Below, one piece after another: positions 50,439-59,223 of a stretch of 64,000 bases of DNA (position 1 is the stretch's first letter; the number at the start of each line of letters is the position of its first letter). The DNA is from Streptomyces sp. CA-210063 (lineage in GTDB: Bacteria; Actinomycetota; Actinomycetes; Streptomycetales; Streptomycetaceae). The position numbers and the translations under genes are program-made. The notes beneath the pieces are model-generated. The model worked only from the letters and a program-made list of their open reading frames with translations, ran no database searches and was not told the DNA's origin. Location: assembly GCF_024612015.1 (NCBI RefSeq), contig NZ_CP102512.1, forward strand, positions 4,588,001 through 4,652,000, in the 5' to 3' direction.

Positions 50439-51025
50439 ATTTCCCCTTTCTCGACTTGCTTCGAGATAATCAGCGCGCGATCCTGCGGAGTGATCACGAG
50501 CTTCTCTTGCTTCTCCGCCAGGACCAAAAGCCAGAGACGATCAGCAACATCTTTTACAAGATCCTGATCAATCTGCGCCTTGGCCTCGTCTGCGCCATCG
50601 ACACCGAAGATTCTCTTCCGATTGTGCGGTAGCAGAAGGCCGTCGATCACGGACTGTGGACTGCACAAGGATTTCCATTTGGTGACCCTGAAAGGATGCC
50701 AGGTAATCCACATGAAGTGGTCCGCCAGACGATGGTGATCACGGCGGGTCAAGTAACACTTGGCAACCCAGTCATCGTAGTGGGTACCTTGATCTGCCGC
50801 GTCGGCATAGTTCTTGCACTCGGCGACGAAAAAGTGCCCCTCAAACTCGCCACCGCACAACATCCCGCCGACGTCAAAGGAGTACGGCTGCCCGCCGAAC
50901 GGCCACTCGAACTCCAAGCGCGAGGCGTGTACCGCGTCCTCGTTCGTCCACGACATACGCACGCGAGTGGTCGCATCGAGCCACGTCTTCGCCCGTCTTG
51001 CACCGTCTGCACCCTTTTGATGCAT
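50435..51025 (-). CDS. PD-(D/E)XK-like nuclease
   Basis: I start at ATG 51025, preceded by GGGGAGG. ATG 51040 is an alternative. The 196-residue product has a candidate nuclease core: an Asp in 'SFDVGG' near residue 50 followed about 15 residues later by 'FFVAECKNY', giving Asp...Glu-X-Lys. This is the arrangement of PD-(D/E)XK enzymes such as restriction and defence nucleases. The rest is helical and basic. It is the first gene of the coupled low-GC pair next to the large terminase. The target is unknown. Confidence 0.68.
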   Translation of the reverse strand: MHQKGADGARRAKTWLDATTRVRMSWTNEDAVHASRLEFEWPFGGQPYSFDVGGMLCGGEFEGHFFVAECKNYADAADQGTHYDDWVAKCYLTRRDHHRLADHFMWITWHPFRVTKWKSLCSPQSVIDGLLLPHNRKRIFGVDGADEAKAQIDQDLVKDVADRLWLLVLAEKQEKLVITPQDRALIISKQVEKGEM

Positions 51026-51242
51026 CGCCTCCCCTGGCATGCGGGGATCCTAACCGCCCACACCCCTCCTTGCGTAACCACCTCGTCGCATCTTGTCATC
51101 GCTCACTGACAGTGCGCCGGATCGCGACTCCTCCACGCAGGAGGTGAGCTGGCCGTGTTCCGTGCTGAGGCCGCCAACCAGCACTCTGGCCGCGTTCTGA
51201 CAGCTGAGGCTTCCCATAAACCTATTGGGGCGGTAACTGCCT

Positions 51243-52793
51243 CTACCTCCGTCCCACGAGCCGCTCGTCCCTGCCTCGGTAGATGCCTGTGTCGAGCTGG
51301 TTGGGGTCGGCGAGTTCCGTGATCGCGTGGACGGCCGCGTCCATGCGGTCGGGGCTGTCCATGCCGGCGATCCAGGTGACCATCTGGCCCTCCAGTTCGG
51401 GGAACCTGCCGACGTGGTGGACGAGGCCCTGTTCGTAGAGCTGCGCGATCGGCTCGGCTCGAAGCCGCTTGCCGACCTTGGCGGTGACTTCAGCGACGTA
51501 CGGCATGAGCAGGCCGCGGGTGACGCCGTCGCGTTCGAGCTGCTGCCAGGCCTGGCGGACGATCTGTCTTGCCATGTCGCCGCCGTAGTTCGACTCGACG
51601 ACGATGGCGTCCGCTTTGAGTTCGAGGGCGAGTCGGCAGGCGGTGAGGCCCCAGGCGTTGGCACCCATGTTGGCGGAGCGGTCGTCGAGCACGTACAGGT
51701 GGCCTTCCCAGTCGCGTGCTGCGCCGACGATGCCGGTCTCGTCGTTGACGGTGGACTCGCCGCCGGCCGGGTCGACGGCGACGACTACGCGGGCCATGTC
51801 GAGTCCGCCGAATGCGATGACGTTGGTGCGGTTGCCGTCGATCCAGGCGCGCTGCCATACGCCGCCCTCGGGAGGCTTGGGCTTCTGCTGGTAGAGGCTG
51901 GCCCAGACGCGTTCACCGACTCGTTTGCGGGTCTTGGCGTGGTGGGCTTCGTTGAAGCGTTCGGGCCACAGGGCTTCACCGACACGGCGGCCGAGAGGGT
52001 CGTCGTCGCGGTCGGCGAGGGCCGGGAGGTCGATGACGGTCCACTCGTTGTCCTCGGCGTCGGCGATGATCCGGCCGGCAAGGTCGTCTTCGTGCCAGCG
52101 GGTCTGGATGACGCAGATGGCGCCGCTGGGTTCGAGTCGGGTTTGGAGGACGGATTGCCACCACTCCCACGCGCGCTTGCGCATGGTCGGGGAGTCGGCG
52201 TCGGCCATGTCCTTGACGGGGTCGTCGACGAGGGCGATGGTGGCGCCCTTGCCGGTGAGGCCGCCGCCGATGCCCGCTGCGACGAGGCCACCTTCGTGTC
52301 CGGCGATGTCGAAACGATTCGCCGCTTTGGAGCCGCGGTTGAGGTGGATTCCGAGTTGGTCGCCCCATGTGTCGATGGCGTCCCTGATCCATCTGCCGTG
52401 GTCGTCAGCGAGGTCGCTGGAGTAGGAGGCGATCATGACGCGCTGGTCGGGGTACTTCCGCAGGTACCAGAGGGGCGCCCATCTGGAGGCTCTGCGTGAT
52501 TTGCCGTGCCTGGGCGGCATGGTGAGCATGACGCGCTCGGTGCGGCCCTCGGCCATGTCGATCCAGGCCTGGTCGACCATGTTGAGGTGCCGGGCCTGCA
52601 TCTCGCGCCGGTCGGTGAGAACGGCGGCGAGCGCGCCCGGCGAGCGGTCCATCGCGAGGTGTTTCTCCGCGACGACGAGCCGGGCACGCATCTGCGGGGA
52701 GGCCTGGGCGGCGATCGCCCGCCGCTGCTCGGCGCCCAGAGCCTGGTAGCGGGCGAGGAAAGCGGCCTCGGTGTCACTGACCGTCGGAGCCAT
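51243..52793 (-). CDS. Terminase large subunit
   Basis: The 516-residue product starts at 52793, overlapping the small terminase gene by 20 bases. It shows the ATPase Walker A motif in MPPRHGKSRRAS (residues about 92-103), Walker B with 'TIALVDDPVKD' (about 186), the coupling region, and a RNase H-like nuclease with 'VVVAVDPAGGE', 'VESNYGGDMA' and 'DSPDRMDAAVHA'. The length is typical. It cuts and pumps phage DNA into the prohead through the portal. Confidence 0.93.
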   Translation of the reverse strand: MAPTVSDTEAAFLARYQALGAEQRRAIAAQASPQMRARLVVAEKHLAMDRSPGALAAVLTDRREMQARHLNMVDQAWIDMAEGRTERVMLTMPPRHGKSRRASRWAPLWYLRKYPDQRVMIASYSSDLADDHGRWIRDAIDTWGDQLGIHLNRGSKAANRFDIAGHEGGLVAAGIGGGLTGKGATIALVDDPVKDMADADSPTMRKRAWEWWQSVLQTRLEPSGAICVIQTRWHEDDLAGRIIADAEDNEWTVIDLPALADRDDDPLGRRVGEALWPERFNEAHHAKTRKRVGERVWASLYQQKPKPPEGGVWQRAWIDGNRTNVIAFGGLDMARVVVAVDPAGGESTVNDETGIVGAARDWEGHLYVLDDRSANMGANAWGLTACRLALELKADAIVVESNYGGDMARQIVRQAWQQLERDGVTRGLLMPYVAEVTAKVGKRLRAEPIAQLYEQGLVHHVGRFPELEGQMVTWIAGMDSPDRMDAAVHAITELADPNQLDTGIYRGRDERLVGRR

Positions 52794-53325
52794 GGGCGGC
52801 CTCCTCGGTCACCGCGATCAGCGCCTCCAGCTCCGCCAGGTCCGCGGTCTCAACGTGGAGCGGTCCGCCATCGGCGCCGGTGACTTCGAGGCGCTGCGAG
52901 ATCTCGACAGGCACGTACTTGGCGCGACGCTCCATGATCCGAAGGGCCCGGTCGATCGCCCCGAGGTTCCCGTCGCGGACGGCCTGCCGGTAGGCGACGA
53001 AGAACAGCTTGTCGAGGCGTTCCATCTCGACGGCCCGGAGGTCCTCGACGGACTTGTCCAGGTCGGTGGTGCGCTGGGCGAGAGCTTCTCGTACGTCCTT
53101 ACACGCGGCACGGATCAACGCGTCGTCGGTGGGCGGCTCTTGGCCCTTGGCGTACCGGTCGGAGCCGTAGCCCTGGGGGTAGGCGACACGGTCGCTGTTG
53201 ATCGCGGGGTCGGCGGCTAGCTTGCGGCCGATGGTCAGCCAGTCGACGCCGGCGAGCTTCAGGTCGATCGCGTCGGCGCGACGTTTGGCGATAGCGGCAC
53301 GCTGCGCCTTGGTGGGGCGAGCCAC
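52774..53325 (-). CDS. Terminase small subunit
   Basis: The 183-residue product has an N-terminal 'RPTKAQRAAIAKRRADAIDLKLAGVDWLTIGRKL' segment, the HTH-like DNA-binding part of small terminases, then a coiled central part and an acidic end. It immediately precedes and overlaps the large terminase gene. It recognises phage DNA and hands it to the large subunit. The divergent region to its right probably holds its promoter. Confidence 0.82.
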   Translation of the reverse strand: MARPTKAQRAAIAKRRADAIDLKLAGVDWLTIGRKLAADPAINSDRVAYPQGYGSDRYAKGQEPPTDDALIRAACKDVREALAQRTTDLDKSVEDLRAVEMERLDKLFFVAYRQAVRDGNLGAIDRALRIMERRAKYVPVEISQRLEVTGADGGPLHVETADLAELEALIAVTEEAAHGSDGQ

Positions 53326-53448
53326 GGGCGGGGACCTCCGGTGCGCCCCCGCGCCCTGTTCATGATCCCTCAGTCCGAGATGTGTTCCGCCACTCGCGAT
53401 TCGATCGATCTAGCTCTTTGATCATGATTCGGGCGATAGAGTCCCCCT

Positions 53449-54147
53449 ATGGCAGGTCCGGCGATGCCCTACAGGGGCAAGGGAGAGGGCTCCCATGACC
53501 TGTCCGAGACGCGCGCAGATGGGCTGGCGAGCTGTCAGGTGCTGTGTGACGGCACGAATGCCTACGTCGTCGACCTAGCAACGGTCACGCCATCAGAAGG
53601 CCGTGCGGCGGTGCTGAAGGCGCTCACCGAGCCTGACACCCCAGGCCTTATCCATCTGACCTGCCATGGCGTACCGCAGTACGAGCCCGTACTTTCTGTC
53701 CAGTCAGACGGTCAGCTGACCCCGGCGGAACTCCTCGGCTGGACTCTTCGTCTTCACGAAGCGAAGACCACTCTCGACGAAGCCCCGGAGCTGTGGTCAG
53801 CCGCTGGCCTCACACGGCAGTTGCTCTCTTCATCGGAAGAGGAAACTGGACTACCGGCGATCACGACGCCGCTAAGTGGCTCCACAAGCCTTTGGGGGTA
53901 CGGCCCACTGCCGACACCGGCGGTACTGGCCCAAGCCGCTGCGGCAGTCCGACAGTTGTGGCATGTAGCGGTCGCTCTCCTCGACAAGATCCTCAATCCG
54001 CCCAGCATCGAGCGGGGCTCCCCTGCTCCATGTCTTGACTCGTCCCCATGCGGAGTGATCAAGCTCGCTTCCCCTCGGGTTCCTCGGGCGCCTCAAGGGC
54101 CTGCCGTTTCGACGGCTTCACCCAGTCCGTACGTGCTCGCAGCCTGA
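53449..54147 (+). CDS. CHAT-domain-like protein, probably degraded
   Basis: The 232-residue frame has a CHAT-like motif, 'GLIHLTCHGVPQYEPVLSVQSDGQLTPAELLGW' around residues 65-97, which matches the His half of the caspase-like protease signature. I could not find the catalytic Cys part downstream, and the C-terminal third is low-complexity and unlike a domain. Either a frameshift or a deletion may have removed it. It is on the plus strand next to the small terminase, divergent from it. It may be a remnant of a bacterial CHAT protein. Confidence 0.4.
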   Translation: MAGPAMPYRGKGEGSHDLSETRADGLASCQVLCDGTNAYVVDLATVTPSEGRAAVLKALTEPDTPGLIHLTCHGVPQYEPVLSVQSDGQLTPAELLGWTLRLHEAKTTLDEAPELWSAAGLTRQLLSSSEEETGLPAITTPLSGSTSLWGYGPLPTPAVLAQAAAAVRQLWHVAVALLDKILNPPSIERGSPAPCLDSSPCGVIKLASPRVPRAPQGPAVSTASPSPYVLAA

Positions 54148-54196
54148 CCTCTCTCGGTGGGCGCGATGCACGCCCCCGAAAAGCGAGGTTCTTCAG

Positions 54197-54424
54197 GTGG
54201 TTGGGTTCAAGGTCCAGACAGATTCGATCGCTATGTCGGGAGAGGTGCCGTTCTGGCTCCTCCTCCTACTCCTACTCGTCGTCAGTGTTCCGCTGACGGT
54301 CGGATGGATCGTTGCAGCGCGGCACCTTCGTGATGGGACGCGGAGGCTGCTGCACGAGGTCCGCGCATGGGCGCGGGATTGGCTCATGCGCATTCTGACC
54401 GAGCGGGATGACCGCTCCCAGTAA
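54197..54424 (+). CDS. Small single-TM protein
   Basis: The 75-residue product has one strong hydrophobic segment (WLLLLLLLVVSVPLTVGWIVAA, about 19-41) and a basic cytoplasmic tail. Its stop lies at the very edge of the inverted repeat at 54427, so its C-terminus may have been altered by insertion. ATG 54233 is an alternative start. Function is unknown. Confidence 0.45.
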   Translation: MVGFKVQTDSIAMSGEVPFWLLLLLLLVVSVPLTVGWIVAARHLRDGTRRLLHEVRAWARDWLMRILTERDDRSQ

Positions 54425-54426
54425 GT

Positions 54427-54451
54427 AGCTGTTGTCTTTCCGGACTTGAGG
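54427..54451 (+). mobile_element. Left terminal inverted repeat of the IS-bracketed segment
   Basis: AGCTGTTGTCTTTCCGGACTTGAGG. The complement of this sequence, with two changes, is at 62306-62330, and a diverged form is at 55199-55222. It marks the left end of the mobile segment. Confidence 0.75.
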
Positions 54452-54536
54452 ACGGCGTTTTCGCTGGTCGAGCATAGGAGCGGCGATCCCGTGGGAGTGG
54501 TGACCTGTCGTGTCGTTGCTCCTGTGGAGGTAGTGG

Positions 54537-55067
54537 ATGCCGTCATTGGTTGGGCTGTTGGAACAGCGTGAGTTGAGTGCTCGCCGTCGTGTGGACGAAC
54601 TGCGTGGGGAGGCCGATCGCATCCAGGCCGAGTTGGCCGTGGCCGAGCTGGAATGGCAGGAGTGGGTGATCGCCCGCAGGCGGGTCGATACGGTGCTGGG
54701 TCCGCACGGCGGTACCACCGCCGATGCGGAGGTCGCCGAGGATCGCAGGGATGCGGACGCGCCGTCGGCGCCTCGGGATGCGGTGAAGTCGCACGTGCCG
54801 GTGTGGCGTGAGGAGCTGCCCTGGTCGGTGCTGTCGGTGGACTACCAGCGCATTCTCAAGGCGCTCGCGGACCGGATCCGGCTCGGTCAAGGGCCGCTGA
54901 CCTGCCAGGAGATGGCCGCAGACTTCGGCTTGGACGTGGTGCCGGCACGGGTGGAGACATTGCGGTCGAAGGCGAAACGCCTGGTTGCCCGTGGCTGGCT
55001 GGCAGAGCCGGCACCGGGCCGGTTCACGCTCGCTGTGGGCGTGGCCGGGACAACCAGCGGGTCATGA
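54537..55067 (+). CDS. IS-associated winged-helix-like protein
   Basis: The 176-residue product begins with a coiled coil (LLEQRELSARRRVDELRGEADRIQAELAVAELEWQEW). It ends with a small helix-turn-helix-like domain ('LTCQEMAADFGLDVVPARVETLRSKAKRLVARGWLAEPAPGRFTL'). A second, frame-broken copy of the last 75 codons lies at 61098-61333, next to the intact transposase, so the gene belongs to an IS unit. It may regulate transposition. The stop is followed at once by a short relic of the transposase 3' end. Confidence 0.75.
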   Translation: MPSLVGLLEQRELSARRRVDELRGEADRIQAELAVAELEWQEWVIARRRVDTVLGPHGGTTADAEVAEDRRDADAPSAPRDAVKSHVPVWREELPWSVLSVDYQRILKALADRIRLGQGPLTCQEMAADFGLDVVPARVETLRSKAKRLVARGWLAEPAPGRFTLAVGVAGTTSGS

Positions 55068-55222
55068 GCAGGGGTCATCGACCAGTAGACCAACGCTGCA
55101 GGTCGTGCGCGTCGGCGGCTACGAGTTGTTCAGGAGGCGCCACCGGCATGCGCCCAGCGCCCCCGACCACTCGATCGGGACTCCCGTTCGACGCTCATCT
55201 CTCAAGAGAGGAAAGCAACTGC
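55068..55222. mobile_element. Relic of the IS unit (transposase 3' end and right end)
   Basis: Bases 55065-55100 (GGTCATGAGCAGG...CATCGACCAGTAGA) match 61327-61362, the 3' end of the intact transposase. Bases about 55173-55222 (CGATCGGGACTCCCGTTCGAC...GAAAGCAACTGCT) match 62278-62330, the right end. The transposase body between them is gone, so this is an internal-deletion derivative of the IS at 61-62 kb. Confidence 0.8.
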
Positions 55223-55241
55223 TACTCACGCTCATGGGCGG

Positions 55242-56960
55242 TTATCTGGTCAGCCAAATGGCTGTGTCACTTTGTAGACGTCTACCGTGGACCGGCGCGC
55301 TGGAGAGGATCACCTCTGTGTGGTCAGGTAGGGCGATCTGGTGCTCGGAGAGATTGACCACGCATCGGAACCCCGGCTCTCGGGTGAAGGAGAGGACCTC
55401 CTCCTGGGCCGTGGAGTCCCAGGTCATGGTTCCGTCGCCCAGTGCGGGGTGCGCACGGCGGAGGTGAAGAGCCTTGCGGTAAAGCTCCAGCACGGACTTC
55501 TCGTCGCCGCTCTGGGCCTGCACGGTCAGCTTCTTCCACTCGGTCGGCTGCGGCAGCCAGGGCTCTGTTGTGACCGCCGGGGGACTGTATCCGAACGGTG
55601 GGCAATCACCGGACCACGGGATGGGCACCCGGCATCCGTCACGGCCACGGTCGGTGCCCCCCGAGCGCTTCCAGGTGGGGTCCTGTAGAAGTTCTTCGGG
55701 GAGATCCTCGATCTCCCACAGACCCAGTTCCTCCCCCTGATAGATGTAGGCCCCTCCGGGAAGGGCAAGAGTCAGCAGTGCGGCTGCTCGCGCCCGTCTG
55801 GTGCCGAGTTCCAGGTCGAAGGGTTTGTCCTTGAGGAAGTCGGACAGCGCCCGTACGGGCTCGTCGGGCTGGGGCCTGCCGTAGCGGGAAACGTGTCGCG
55901 CCACATCATGGTTGGACAGCACCCACGTCGTGGGTGCGCCGACGGCGCCGAAAGCCTTGAGGTTGTTGTCGATCGCCTCACGCAGGCGGTCCGCGCGCCA
56001 AGGCGCCGTGAGGTAGTCGAAGTTGAAGGCCGTGTGCAGTTCGTCGGGGCGAACGTAGCGGGCCAGCCGGTCGGGAGCACCCATCCATGCCTCGGCGACG
56101 AATACGCGTGGCTCGTCGTAGGAGTTGGCGATCGCGCGCCACCCGCGGAAGATGGCGTGAACGCCTTCCCGGTCCCAGTGCGGGTGCCCGCCGTCGGCCG
56201 CCATCCCGATCCGTTCGATGTCCGAATGGCCCAGGTCGGGCAGGCCCTCTTCCTTGACCAGTCCGTGGGCCACGTCGATGCGGATACCGTCCACGCCCAT
56301 GTCGAACCAGAACCGCAGAACAGCCTCGAACTCTCTGCGTACCTCGGCGTTATCCCAGTTGAGATCCGGTTGCTCGGGTGCGAACAGATGGAGGTACCAC
56401 TGCCCAGGTGTTCCGTCGGGCTCGGTCACCCGAACCCAGGCGGGGCCGCCGAAGCCACTGCGCCAGTTGTTGGGCGGCAAGCTGCCCCCCGAGCCACGCC
56501 CGGCCCGGAAGACGTACCGGTCGCGTGCGGTGGAACCCGGTCCAGCGGCCAGTGCCTCGCGGAACCAGTGATGCTGGTCGGACGTGTGGTTGGGAACGAT
56601 GTCCAGGAAGACCTTCAGTCCAAGGCCGTGAGCCTCCTTCATCATGCTCTCGGCCTCTTCCAGCGTGCCGAACATCGGATCGATGGCGCGGTAGTCCGAG
56701 ACGTCGTACCCCCCGTCGGCCATGGGTGAGGGATACCAGGGGTTGAGCCACAGCGCGTCGACCCCCAGTTCCACGAGGTAGGGGAGCCTGTCCTGCAGCC
56801 CGGCGATATCACCGATGCCGTCACCGTTTCCGTCGGCGAAGCTGCGGATGTACACCTGATAGACGACCGCGCTGCGCCACCAGTCCTCGGAGGCGGCGGA
56901 GGTCCGGGGGTGCTGTTGCGCAGTTCCGTGTGAAGAAGCGGGGTGGCACGACGGCGTCAT
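55242..56960 (-). CDS. GH13 alpha-glucosidase / oligo-1,6-glucosidase
   Basis: The 572-residue product has all GH13 regions: 'GGYDVSDYRAIDPMFGT' (84-99), 'DIVPNHTSD', the nucleophile Asp-229 in 'GIRIDVAHG', the acid Glu-290 in VAEAW and Asp-352 in SNHD. The pattern fits the maltase/oligo-1,6-glucosidase branch rather than a debranching enzyme or trehalose synthase. There is no signal peptide, so it is intracellular. It is divergent from the UDP-glucose dehydrogenase across 925 bases. It could supply glucose units for the sugar-nucleotide pathway next door. Confidence 0.9.
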   Translation of the reverse strand: MTPSCHPASSHGTAQQHPRTSAASEDWWRSAVVYQVYIRSFADGNGDGIGDIAGLQDRLPYLVELGVDALWLNPWYPSPMADGGYDVSDYRAIDPMFGTLEEAESMMKEAHGLGLKVFLDIVPNHTSDQHHWFREALAAGPGSTARDRYVFRAGRGSGGSLPPNNWRSGFGGPAWVRVTEPDGTPGQWYLHLFAPEQPDLNWDNAEVRREFEAVLRFWFDMGVDGIRIDVAHGLVKEEGLPDLGHSDIERIGMAADGGHPHWDREGVHAIFRGWRAIANSYDEPRVFVAEAWMGAPDRLARYVRPDELHTAFNFDYLTAPWRADRLREAIDNNLKAFGAVGAPTTWVLSNHDVARHVSRYGRPQPDEPVRALSDFLKDKPFDLELGTRRARAAALLTLALPGGAYIYQGEELGLWEIEDLPEELLQDPTWKRSGGTDRGRDGCRVPIPWSGDCPPFGYSPPAVTTEPWLPQPTEWKKLTVQAQSGDEKSVLELYRKALHLRRAHPALGDGTMTWDSTAQEEVLSFTREPGFRCVVNLSEHQIALPDHTEVILSSAPVHGRRLQSDTAIWLTR

Positions 56961-57885
56961 GTGACGACTCCTGCGGTCAACTCGACGAAGGCGCCTTCCT
57001 CCCTCGCGACCAGGAGGGCCGCAGTGACGTCAGGGAGACTCCACCGGCGGGGAGCGGGAGAAACGACCTGCGAAGCGTCTGCAGCGAGACAGGCCACTCG
57101 GCCATGACCGTCAGATCCCATTCCAGAGACGACCGGCGGACGAGACGGCGTGGTCAGGCGGACAGCCGGCAGGCGGGCGAGAAACGGCCATTGATTGGCC
57201 ATCACTCCCGACCGAGACTCATTCATCGTGACCGCGTCCTCTTGAGCTGCAACTGGCGATGTTCTCACGCATCGGGGCTGCGTTATCAGGGCATCACGGC
57301 GCAATTCCCTGTTGGTTCTCTATCGCAACTAGGTGGTTGCCCACGGAGAGCACCGCGCTTGGAAAGCCTGCTGCAGGCGTGCATCCACTAGACGGCACAG
57401 GGATGGCAAGTGTGCACCAGCTGTATGGCACAAGGAGAACTTTGTTCCCCGCCGCTTTCCAACTGTCCAAAGAACCCGACGAGTACACCGGGCGCGCACT
57501 TCATCCATCTGCTGTCAGGTTATCGCCCGTCCACCAGCCGCCGCAACGGCAGCGGTCGCGCCCAAAATCATTCTCCTGGCCCAGTCGCGCTCTGCTGATG
57601 CGAGTGTCCCGCAACCGCGCCACATACGCCGCGTCAGAGTGCCCGTAAACGGCCGCAACCCTTGAAGCGCGCGTGTGACCCGCCTGCCGTCAGCAGGGCC
57701 TGCGCCGCCCTGCCGACGGCCCCAGTCGCCCGATCGCCCTCTGTCTCACCTGGCACTGGTTACCGCACAGCGGCATCAGCGCATACACCCGCTTGGGGCG
57801 TCCGTCTTTCCGTCAGCCGAGAGGAGACGTCGCCTACGTGCAAGGGTTTCTCTGTCGGGTCCGGCGAGGCTGGAAGGTGACGGGC
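56961..57885. other. Divergent intergenic region of the sugar cassette
   Basis: This 925-base stretch separates the alpha-glucosidase from UDP-glucose dehydrogenase. Possible frames in it are short, poorly biased and lack good ribosome-binding sites. It must hold promoters for both units. I see no strong repeat or RNA structure. Confidence 0.6.
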
Positions 57886-59223
57886 ATGGCCATCGGCATC
57901 TCGGTGATCGGGACAGGATATCTGGGGACCACTCATGCCGCGTGCATGGCGGAGATGGGCTTCGAGGTGGTGGGGGTCGATATTGATCAGGAGAAGGTGG
58001 CTCTGTTGTCGTCCGGCAGGGCGCCGGTGTACGAGCCGGATTTGCAGGAGCTGCTTTCCAAGCACGTGGTGGGGCTGCCTGGATCAACGGGGTTGCTGCG
58101 GTTCACGACGTCATGGGAGATGGCTGCCACACGTGCGGATGTTCATTTCGTGTGTGTCAGTACGCCCCAGCGCCACGGTGGGCTTGCCGCGGACATGAGC
58201 CACGTGGAGGCGGCCATCGAGGCGCTTTCTCCTCATTTGAGCCGTCCGGCGCTGGTAGTGGGCAAGTCGACCGTTCCGGTGGGAAGCGCCGCTAGGCTGG
58301 CCGAGCGCCTGGCGCTGCTGGCACCGGTGGGGAAGGAGGCGGAGCTTGCCTGGAACCCCGAGTTCCTGCGAGAGGGTCACGCCGTGGGTGACACGCTGCG
58401 ACCGGATCGCTTGGTCGTGGGTGTACGCAGTCGGCGCGCCGAATCTCTCCTGCGGGCGGTCTATGCCAAACCTATTTCCCAGGGAGTGCCTTTTCTGGTG
58501 ACGGATTTCGCCACGGCTGAACTGGTGAAAGCTGCGGCGAATTCCTTCCTTGCCACGAAGATCTCTTTTATCAACGCCATGGCAGAGGTGTGTGAATCCG
58601 CAGGCGCCGATGTGCTGCAGTTGAGTGAGGCGCTGGGGCACGACGCGCGGATCGGCAAAGAGTTCCTCAACGCCGGCCTGGGATTTGGAGGCGGTTGTCT
58701 TCCCAAGGATATTCGCGCCTTCATGGCCCGTGCGGGCGAGTTGGGTGCAGATCAGGCTCTCACCTTCTTGCGTGAGGTCGACTTGATCAACATGCGCCGC
58801 CGGACACGTATGGTTGACATGGCCCGCCAGTACTGCGGCGGCGAATTTCTCGGTAAACGGGTGGCGGTACTCGGAGCGGCTTTCAAGCCGAACTCTGACG
58901 ACGTCAGGGATTCGCCGGCACTGAATGTCGCAGCTCAGATCCAGCTGTACGGCGGACAGGTCACCGTGTACGACCCCAAGGCCAACGACAACGCACGGAG
59001 AGCCTTCCCGACACTCGACTACGTGGACTCGGCCCCGGAGGCGGCTCATGAAGCGGACATCGTGCTTCATCTGACCGAATGGCAGGAGTTCCGGGACATG
59101 GAACCCGCGGCCCTTGACGGGGTGTGCCACAAACGGATCCTCGACGGGCGCAACTGCCTGGATCCCGCACGCTGGCGGAAAGCCGGATGGACGTACAGGG
59201 CGCTCGGGCGCCCCTCACTCTGA
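57886..59223 (+). CDS. UDP-glucose 6-dehydrogenase
   Basis: I start at ATG 57886 (GGAAGG upstream), giving 445 residues. The N-terminal Rossmann motif GTGYLGTTHA and the 'WNPEFLREGHAV' block lead to the catalytic Cys in 'GFGGGCLPKD' near residue 267 and the C-terminal 'AFKPNSDDVRDSPA' domain. It oxidises UDP-glucose to UDP-glucuronate with two NAD+. Its stop overlaps that of the convergent hyaluronan-synthase-like gene. Together they suggest production of a glucuronate-containing polymer. Confidence 0.92.
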   Translation: MAIGISVIGTGYLGTTHAACMAEMGFEVVGVDIDQEKVALLSSGRAPVYEPDLQELLSKHVVGLPGSTGLLRFTTSWEMAATRADVHFVCVSTPQRHGGLAADMSHVEAAIEALSPHLSRPALVVGKSTVPVGSAARLAERLALLAPVGKEAELAWNPEFLREGHAVGDTLRPDRLVVGVRSRRAESLLRAVYAKPISQGVPFLVTDFATAELVKAAANSFLATKISFINAMAEVCESAGADVLQLSEALGHDARIGKEFLNAGLGFGGGCLPKDIRAFMARAGELGADQALTFLREVDLINMRRRTRMVDMARQYCGGEFLGKRVAVLGAAFKPNSDDVRDSPALNVAAQIQLYGGQVTVYDPKANDNARRAFPTLDYVDSAPEAAHEADIVLHLTEWQEFRDMEPAALDGVCHKRILDGRNCLDPARWRKAGWTYRALGRPSL

